Positions 6,389-11,779 of a stretch of DNA of 11,779 nucleotides are shown in pieces. A program made the translations under genes and the position numbers. Source of the DNA: Nitrospirota bacterium (GTDB lineage: Bacteria > Nitrospirota > Thermodesulfovibrionia > Thermodesulfovibrionales > Magnetobacteriaceae); assembly GCA_015233485.1 (NCBI GenBank), contig JADFXO010000094.1:1-11779 (forward strand). Reading direction: 5' to 3'. Below the pieces are notes generated by a model, which saw only the letters and a program-made list of their open reading frames with translations, ran no database searches and was not told where the DNA came from. Positions within the stretch are counted from its first letter, which is position 1, and each line of letters opens with the position of its first letter.

Positions 6389-8338
6389 TTAGCCAGACGG
6401 TTTGCCCCAGGGCTTATCTTTGTTAAACACATAACCCACGAATGAGTCTTTTGTTATATTGCGCATCCTGTCTAACATGTCTTTCTCATATTTATACGGC
6501 TCTGCCACGCAGATAACATTGCCATCTAACGATACACAGTCCTTAGGACAACCTGTGTCTATGATGACCCTGTCATAGGTATCATGCAGCCTGCGGACGA
6601 TTTCATTAACATGGCCGGCAGCCGGCGCAAAAGACAGCACATCAAGCCCGGGATGTCCTGTCGGCGCCGGGCCGCCTGTGCAGATGTCCATATCATCGGA
6701 CATGCCAAAAAAAGCGGCAGTACCCCCGTTAACATCGACAAGGATAACCCTTTCTCCCTCTCTGGCGTACACTATGGCCAGCAGCAAGGCAGTACAGGTC
6801 TTTCCGTCACCTTTTTTCGGACTTGTTATAATCATGGCCTTTTTGTCAGTTGTTTCAAAGAAAATATTATCCCTTATTTCGTTTATGACCGCAATTTCTT
6901 TGGAGCTGTCAGCGAGCGCTTTAACTGCGCCATAGCTTTTTAAGCGTTCTGAGTATGGAATCCGCCCAAGTAGTTCAGACGGTCTAAGGTCTGCTTGCGA
7001 CTTAACGGTATTGTCCATATATCCGGCAAAAAAAACTACCGCAAACCCCAGGAAAACAGCCATAAAGACGGCAGATGCCAGCGTGCGGACTGGCCTGGGG
7101 GAAAACTTTTTCTTAGGAGGCGTGGCCGGCGCAACGACCCTCAGCTTCGATAGGCTTATGGACTCAGCCGTGGCGGCCTGTACGGCATACTGGCTGAACT
7201 TTGTGTACATTTCCTTGTAGGCCGTCAACAATGGCTCCAGGCGGGCGAATTTCTCAGACTTCAGAGGTGTTTTCATTAGTTCTTCCTCATAAAGCCTCAT
7301 AAACTTTTGTATAACTGCTTTTCTGGCAAGGGCAGCCTCTTTGCTTATGTAATCCAATGTAATCTTTTTTGACAATTCCGAATACGCGGGATTCAACGAT
7401 TTGACCTCTCTGCTTAAAACCATGCCGGCCTCTTCGCTCATTTGCTTTTTTATGGTATCTATTGCCTTGTTGATAGCCTTATATTTCGGATGCGCCTCAG
7501 TTAGTTGCAACTTCTGGCCTGCCATGTCTAAAAGCTGATTGTCGAGAGAATTTTTCAGGCTCTGCAGCCTTGAATTTTTGCTAAAATTAAAGGTTTCTGT
7601 TTTAAATAGGGCAATATCTTTTAACTGTTTTGTGCCCATTGCTATTTCCGCATCCAATTGGGCAAGTTCCTTGTCTGTCACTGTGAGTTCGGTTTTCAGG
7701 CCAGATATTATATCAATAAGTTTACTTGTTTCACTTGACAGGTCAACGCTCATATCCTTGAGTTTTATGTCTCTGGAGAGGGCAAGCTGCTTAAAATAAT
7801 CGTCTCTGAGCGTCCCGAGTTTTAATTCTATAGATTCTCTCACAGCGGTAAAATCGCTTTTTATCCGCTGCGTTGAGCTGTCGATGTAGTGTCCAGATAG
7901 TGAATTGGCAATAGAGGCCGACAGTTCAGGCTCCGTTGCAACAACGCCTATCTCCACTATGTTGGTCTCTTTATATCGCTTAACGGTGGCGTAGGGCAAA
8001 GAAAACAGGATATCAGGGAAAGTTGCATCAAAAAAATTATCCGGCTTTAATGGCCTGCCAAATAATCCCTTAAGCTTGTATTGTCCAATAACAGCCTCTG
8101 CCAGCGGTCTTATTTTAGAGAGTTCCACGTCCGTCTTTATTTCGTCAGAGCTGTACCGCGGCGTTGATACCGCTAAACCCCAGCTTGACAATGCCTGGCT
8201 GGTAACAAGCGTTTTTGAAATCACTACCTTAGCGGTTGCCTTGTAAGTCGGCCTGACAAGCAGCAATACCATCAACGATAGTACAATGGATACGCCAAAT
8301 ACGTAATAAAATATACGTCTTCTCTCACTCCACGACAT
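6389..8338 (-). CDS. Wzz/GumC-like polysaccharide co-polymerase fused to a degenerate BY-kinase domain
   Basis: Polysaccharide co-polymerases set chain length in Wzy-dependent export. This 649-residue protein has the PCP-2a layout: membrane helix 1 (about 10-28), a VRPTYKATAKVVIS strand (28-41), a long periplasmic coiled-coil region (about 165-400), a proline-rich APATPPKKKFSPRP (403-416) and helix 2 (about 419-440). The cytoplasmic tail has a P-loop domain with Walker A SPKKGDGKT (506-514), a Walker A' VILVDVNG (531-538, Asp535) and a Walker B VIIDTG (591-596, Asp594). Against BY-kinases, the second Asp and the RRP of Walker A' are missing, the E-x2-R-x2-R oligomerisation motif is eroded (only Arg489 obvious), and there is no C-terminal tyrosine cluster. 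ATP binding is plausible, autophosphorylation doubtful. The ATG at 8338 has AAGGA 10 nt upstream (minus strand, 8349-8353). It is divergent from the histidine kinase gene. Confidence 0.9.
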   Translation of the reverse strand: MSWSERRRIFYYVFGVSIVLSLMVLLLVRPTYKATAKVVISKTLVTSQALSSWGLAVSTPRYSSDEIKTDVELSKIRPLAEAVIGQYKLKGLFGRPLKPDNFFDATFPDILFSLPYATVKRYKETNIVEIGVVATEPELSASIANSLSGHYIDSSTQRIKSDFTAVRESIELKLGTLRDDYFKQLALSRDIKLKDMSVDLSSETSKLIDIISGLKTELTVTDKELAQLDAEIAMGTKQLKDIALFKTETFNFSKNSRLQSLKNSLDNQLLDMAGQKLQLTEAHPKYKAINKAIDTIKKQMSEEAGMVLSREVKSLNPAYSELSKKITLDYISKEAALARKAVIQKFMRLYEEELMKTPLKSEKFARLEPLLTAYKEMYTKFSQYAVQAATAESISLSKLRVVAPATPPKKKFSPRPVRTLASAVFMAVFLGFAVVFFAGYMDNTVKSQADLRPSELLGRIPYSERLKSYGAVKALADSSKEIAVINEIRDNIFFETTDKKAMIITSPKKGDGKTCTALLLAIVYAREGERVILVDVNGGTAAFFGMSDDMDICTGGPAPTGHPGLDVLSFAPAAGHVNEIVRRLHDTYDRVIIDTGCPKDCVSLDGNVICVAEPYKYEKDMLDRMRNITKDSFVGYVFNKDKPWGKPSG

Positions 8339-8475
8339 TTTTGGTTTTTCCTTTCAGCCCTGGTGAATCAATATATTACTAACGAACAGAAGAACTCTTC
8401 ACGCGGCTCTGCTGATTTTATGCCAGCGACTAGTGTACCAGATTTCGGCGCTGCTGTAAAGCCCATCACTTTTTT

Positions 8476-8503
8476 TTGACGCATTATTAACAGTGGATAT
8501 ATC
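8476..8503 (+). promoter_or_regulatory. Candidate promoter of the kinase-msbA operon
   Basis: TTGACG (8476-8481, 5 of 6 to the -35 consensus) is followed after 16 nt by TATATC (8498-8503, 4 of 6). An alternative pairs TGGATA (8494-8499) with TACAAT (8518-8523) at an 18-nt spacing. Either would give a leader of roughly 45-70 nt before the kinase ATG. This is the best pair I found in the 238-nt divergent gap (8339-8576). I found no convincing promoter for the leftward co-polymerase gene in that gap, though one is expected there. Confidence 0.3.
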
Positions 8504-8576
8504 GCTTCGAAATACTGTACAATGGATGTCATGATTAGTGAGTTTGTGATTAGGCTCGTATGCCCTGGCGCAAGAG

Positions 8577-9995
8577 ATGCCAAGTAAGATACTCATAATA
8601 GATGACGATGTGGAAATCTGTAATACCTTTACCGGTATCTTGCAGGAGAAGGGTTCTTTCGAGGCAGCCACAGCGCGCAGCTCCAAAGACGGGCTGGCCC
8701 TTATGAGGCAGACACGCTATGACGCCGTCGTGATTGACATAATACTTCCCGATATGGACGGCACATCCTTATTGAAAGAACTCCGAAAGATTAATCCATG
8801 CGTGGTCTGTATCATAATTACCGGACATGCCGAATTTAACAATGTCTATGAGGCAATTAAGGCCGGCGCTGATGGTTTTTTCACTAAACCGTTTCCTGTT
8901 GAGGAGGTCATGCAGAGGATAAATGAATCGCTCCAGCAGAAATGTCTCCAGAAGCAGCTTATAGAATCGGAAGATAAGTACAGGAATCTGGTTCAGAAAT
9001 CATCCGAGGGCATATGTAATCTCGACATGGATGGGAAAATCGTGTTCATTAACCCCGCGTGCCTGAAGATGTTCGAGAAAGATGAGCAGGAGCTTTCCGG
9101 CGTGAAATATGTCGATGTAGTAAATCCAAAAGACCTGGCACAGGTGGAGGATGCCGTTGAATGCGCGAAAAAAGGCGTTAATGTATCCCTTCAATATGAG
9201 ATATCCACTTTTTCCACAAACAAGTGGGTCGAAAGCACCATAACCCCCATCAGGAATGACACGGGCAACGCAGTGTCGAGCATCCTCATAATCTCAAGAG
9301 ACATCACCGGGCGAATCAACCTGGAGGCACAGCTTCAGGGCACGATAAGCGAAAAAGAGACACTTTTGCGCGAAATCCACCACAGGGTAAAAAACAACAT
9401 GCAGGTGATAATCAGCCTGCTTAAGCTGCAGGCCTCTTACCTGAAAGACAGCTGCAATAAGGAGATGTTTAAAGACTGCGAAAATCGCATTAAGGCCATG
9501 GCAATCGTCCACGAACGCCTCTACAGGACAAGCGACATGACAACTATTAATTTTAAATACTACGTAAAACAGGTTGCCAACGAGATGATGTCCTCGTATC
9601 TCGGCGGCAACCGGAATGTTACGTTAAAAATAACCGGCGAAGACTTTATTTTGGGCATAGACACGGCCGTTCCTTGCGGCCTCGTCATAAACGAGCTGCT
9701 GTCAAACGCGATAAAACACGCCTTTATCAATGGCGAGGGCGGCGTTATCAGAATACACTTCAAGTCAATCCGCGAGGACGAATACGAGGTTATGGTAAAA
9801 GACAACGGAATCGGAATGAAGGAAGACATCGACCTTGGGGCGGCAAAGACCCTTGGCCTGACTCTTGTGCATATGCTGGTGGAGACCCAGTTGAAGGGGA
9901 AATTCTACTACAACATCGATAGCGGCACGGAATCTCATTTTACATTCAAAGAAATAAGACACAAAAGACTTGACCATGAGCATAAACTGTCCTGA
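8577..9995 (+). CDS. Soluble receiver-PAS-HisKA_2 histidine kinase
   Basis: This 472-residue protein has no membrane segment, so it senses a cytoplasmic signal or takes phosphate from another kinase. An N-terminal receiver domain (1-120) has the acidic pocket DDD (9-11), phospho-acceptor Asp54 in VVIDIILPDMDG, Thr82 and Lys104 in FTKPF. A PAS domain (about 130-245) ends in the typical RDITGRINLE (241-250). The transmitter begins with LLREIHHRVKNNMQ (263-276), the HisKA_2 phospho-histidine box (His268 or His269). It then has an N-box NELLSNAIKHAF (372-383), a G1 box DNGIGM (409-414) and GLTLV (427-431). No DNA-binding output is present, so the partner regulator is elsewhere. The start is fixed by an in-frame stop at 8547-8549 with no other ATG/GTG/TTG before 8577; only a weak AAGAG precedes it. 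The TGA directly abuts the msbA ATG. Confidence 0.92.
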   Translation: MPSKILIIDDDVEICNTFTGILQEKGSFEAATARSSKDGLALMRQTRYDAVVIDIILPDMDGTSLLKELRKINPCVVCIIITGHAEFNNVYEAIKAGADGFFTKPFPVEEVMQRINESLQQKCLQKQLIESEDKYRNLVQKSSEGICNLDMDGKIVFINPACLKMFEKDEQELSGVKYVDVVNPKDLAQVEDAVECAKKGVNVSLQYEISTFSTNKWVESTITPIRNDTGNAVSSILIISRDITGRINLEAQLQGTISEKETLLREIHHRVKNNMQVIISLLKLQASYLKDSCNKEMFKDCENRIKAMAIVHERLYRTSDMTTINFKYYVKQVANEMMSSYLGGNRNVTLKITGEDFILGIDTAVPCGLVINELLSNAIKHAFINGEGGVIRIHFKSIREDEYEVMVKDNGIGMKEDIDLGAAKTLGLTLVHMLVETQLKGKFYYNIDSGTESHFTFKEIRHKRLDHEHKLS

Positions 9996-11738
9996 ATGAA
10001 AACGGCGCAAAAAATAATAGGGCTGACAAGGCCGTACTGGGGGCAGTCGTTTACCGCCCTGGCCTTTGGGCTGATGGGCTCGGCCGTTATGGGGGCAATC
10101 GCGTGGCTTGTGAAACCTGCCCTTGACCTCGTTTTTGTAGATAAGAAGATGCAATACATGATATGGATACCCATAGGGGTCATTGTGTTGTTTACCGTGA
10201 AGGGGTTGTTGCACTTTGGCCAGCAGTATCTGATGAAACAGGCCGGCCTTTCGCTTATCAGGGATACGCAAAACAAGCTGCACAATCATATTCTCCACAT
10301 GCCGGCAGGGTATTTCGATAAAGAGGCGTCAGGGATACTAATGTCAAGGGTGATTAACGACGTAAAGATGATTAGTGCGCTGTTTGACGAGGTACTCAGG
10401 GCATGTATAATAGAGATTCCAAAGATAGTGATTCTTATGGGGATAGCCTTCTACAGGAAGTGGGACATGACTGCCGCGTGTCTTTTGATTGTCCCCGTGT
10501 TTGCCTATAGTGCAAGGAAACTTGGTAAAAAGGTAAAGCAGCGAAGCCACGAGGCGCAAAAAAACGTATCATACTTAACCCACAGACTTGGCGAATCCAT
10601 CACTGGAATAAAGGTTATAAAGGTATTTAACCGCGAGGGACTGAGAAACGAGAAGTTCACCGGGGAAAATAAAAACGTTTACAGGGAAAACGTAAGGGCT
10701 ATAAGATTCAAGGAGATAAATAAACTGGTAATCGACTGCCTGACGGGGCTTGCCATAGGTTTTGTGCTGATATACGGGGGAAGGCAGGTTGTTAATGGTA
10801 TTGTTACCCCGGGGGATTTTGCCTCAATACTGACGGCCATATATCTGGTGTTTAGTCCGATTAAGCAGGTGGGCGAGTCCTATACGACCCTTCAGGGGGT
10901 TCTGGCCGCGATGGAGCGAATTGACCATGTGCTGGATACAAAAATAGAGGAAACCGGTTCGGTTAAGATAAAGGAATTCAAGGACGGGATAAGTTTTGAA
11001 AATGTCTGGTTTGAGTTTGCCAAAGACGCCCATATGGTATTACAGGACATAAGTCTTAGTGTACGCGCGGGAGAGGTTCTTGCGATAGTTGGCCCAAGCG
11101 GGGCGGGCAAGACGACGATAGCGCATCTTCTGCCGCGTTTTTACACACCAACAAAGGGGCGCATAGCAATTGACGGCGTGGATATAAGGGAAATGGACAT
11201 ACACTCCCTGCGCGGCCTGATAGGGATAGTAAGCCAGGACATCATATTGTTTAATGACACGGTAAGGGAGAACATAGCCTTTGGCAACCCGGACGCCTCA
11301 TTCGGGGGAATAAAAATGGCTGCCGATATGGCCTTTGCAAGTGAGTTCATAGATAAGATGCCGCAAGGGTATGACACGATTCTGGGTGAACGCGGCATGA
11401 CGCTCTCCGGAGGGCAGAGGCAGCGCATAGCCATAGCGCGGGCGATACTGAAGAATCCGCCCATAATGATACTGGATGAGGCGACCTCATCGCTGGACTC
11501 AGTATCTGAGGCACTCGTACAAAAGGCCCTTGAGGGCCTTATGAAAGACCGCACGACAATTGTAATTGCCCACAGGCTCTCAACGATAAAAAATGCGAAC
11601 AGAATCGTCGTCCTCAAAGACGGCAAAATCACAGACATAGGGACACATGAAGAGCTGCTCATGGCAAACGAGACCTATCGCAGCCTATATCACACATTTG
11701 CCATGACAGAAGACAGAGGTAAAGACAGTGATGCCTAA
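9996..11738 (+). CDS. msbA: MsbA-type lipid A-core flippase / ABC exporter
   Basis: MsbA homodimers flip lipid A-core across the inner membrane using ATP. The 580-residue half-transporter has the usual length and order. The transmembrane domain (about 15-300) has six likely helices and the intracellular loop motif YFDKEASGILMSRVINDV (106-123), typical of MsbA. The nucleotide-binding domain has Walker A GPSGAGKT (366-373), the Q-loop Gln414, signature LSGGQ (470-474), Walker B IMILDE (490-495), D-loop SSLD (498-501) and H-loop His526. All catalytic residues are intact. Other exporters of this type (drug or lipid) share these motifs, so the lipid A role rests on overall MsbA likeness. The ATG follows the kinase TGA with no gap and no good Shine-Dalgarno of its own, so translation is probably coupled to the kinase. 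Confidence 0.93.
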   Translation: MKTAQKIIGLTRPYWGQSFTALAFGLMGSAVMGAIAWLVKPALDLVFVDKKMQYMIWIPIGVIVLFTVKGLLHFGQQYLMKQAGLSLIRDTQNKLHNHILHMPAGYFDKEASGILMSRVINDVKMISALFDEVLRACIIEIPKIVILMGIAFYRKWDMTAACLLIVPVFAYSARKLGKKVKQRSHEAQKNVSYLTHRLGESITGIKVIKVFNREGLRNEKFTGENKNVYRENVRAIRFKEINKLVIDCLTGLAIGFVLIYGGRQVVNGIVTPGDFASILTAIYLVFSPIKQVGESYTTLQGVLAAMERIDHVLDTKIEETGSVKIKEFKDGISFENVWFEFAKDAHMVLQDISLSVRAGEVLAIVGPSGAGKTTIAHLLPRFYTPTKGRIAIDGVDIREMDIHSLRGLIGIVSQDIILFNDTVRENIAFGNPDASFGGIKMAADMAFASEFIDKMPQGYDTILGERGMTLSGGQRQRIAIARAILKNPPIMILDEATSSLDSVSEALVQKALEGLMKDRTTIVIAHRLSTIKNANRIVVLKDGKITDIGTHEELLMANETYRSLYHTFAMTEDRGKDSDA

Positions 11739-11769
11739 AACACGGCAGCAGCTTAAAAAGAAGGATTAA
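11731..11769 (+). CDS. Possible 12-codon ORF overlapping the msbA end (doubtful)
   Basis: An ATG at 11731 inside the msbA 3' end opens MPKTRQQLKKKD, ended by TAA at 11767-11769. A decent GAGGT lies 10 nt upstream (11716-11720). It may be a tiny coupling ORF, or a chance frame before the next gene, whose own start would lie beyond the window (GAAGGG at the very edge could be its ribosome-binding site). Confidence 0.2.
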   Translation: MPKTRQQLKKKD

Positions 11770-11779
11770 AGACGAAGGG

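Noticed and set aside
8281..8527. 11-bp repeat GTACAATGGAT at 8281-8291 and 8517-8527
   Set aside because: One copy is in coding sequence, the flanks differ, and length and spacing do not suggest an operator or mobile element.
8368..8532. 54-codon minus-strand frame in the divergent gap (longer from a TTG at 8583)
   Set aside because: No Shine-Dalgarno or recognisable family was seen, and it covers the region that must hold the divergent promoters. Probably chance.
11523..11540. Perfect 7-bp stem, 4-nt loop inverted repeat (AAGGCCC / GGGCCTT)
   Set aside because: It lies within the msbA coding region, encodes ordinary ATPase-domain residues and has no T-run, so it is not a terminator.

Overview
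This window comes from a Gram-negative bacterium. It carries an MsbA-type lipid A flippase and a Wzz/Wzy-type surface-polysaccharide cluster. The housekeeping genes use ATA, AGG and AGA codons often and have intermediate GC. That fits lineages such as Nitrospirota or Desulfobacterota, but this is only an impression from protein style and codon use. No 16S rRNA or other taxonomic marker is present.

Layout: (1) Positions 2-2844, plus strand, hold a tightly packed run: the 3' end of a RidA-family gene, the ribosome-assembly GTPase gene der, a small DsrE-like gene, and an S66-family LD-carboxypeptidase gene. The genes overlap or nearly touch (16-nt overlap, 16-nt gap, ATGA overlap), so they probably form one operon. 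(2) Positions 2851-8338, minus strand, hold a polysaccharide module. In transcription order it has a Wzz/GumC-like co-polymerase fused to a degenerate BY-kinase domain, an exported clan-A-like glycoside hydrolase, and a multi-spanning Wzy/O-antigen-ligase-like protein. A good extended -10 promoter lies in the 231-nt gap between the first and second of these, so hydrolase and polymerase can be transcribed apart from the co-polymerase. (3) Positions 8339-8576 are a 238-nt divergent intergenic region. (4) Positions 8577-11738, plus strand, hold a soluble receiver-PAS-HisKA_2 histidine kinase, followed with no gap by msbA. The window ends just past msbA.

How they may work together: the minus-strand module looks like the polymerisation, length-control and trimming end of an exopolysaccharide or O-antigen pathway. 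No glycosyltransferase, flippase (Wzx) or outer-membrane export gene is visible, so those steps must be encoded elsewhere. MsbA exports the lipid A-core to which such a polymer could be ligated, and the kinase may be co-expressed with it. The hydrolase gene is clearly more AT-rich than the flanking housekeeping genes, as is common for exchangeable surface-polysaccharide genes.

The most notable points are: the hydrolase has Gln where the family acid/base Glu is expected; an (AT)8 tract sits inside that same gene; the BY-kinase domain appears to have lost its tyrosine cluster; and the hydrolase promoter and leader are elaborate, with possible small ORFs and a duplicated ribosome-binding segment. 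I see no RNA genes, CRISPR array, insertion sequence or phage gene, and no clearly new multi-gene system.
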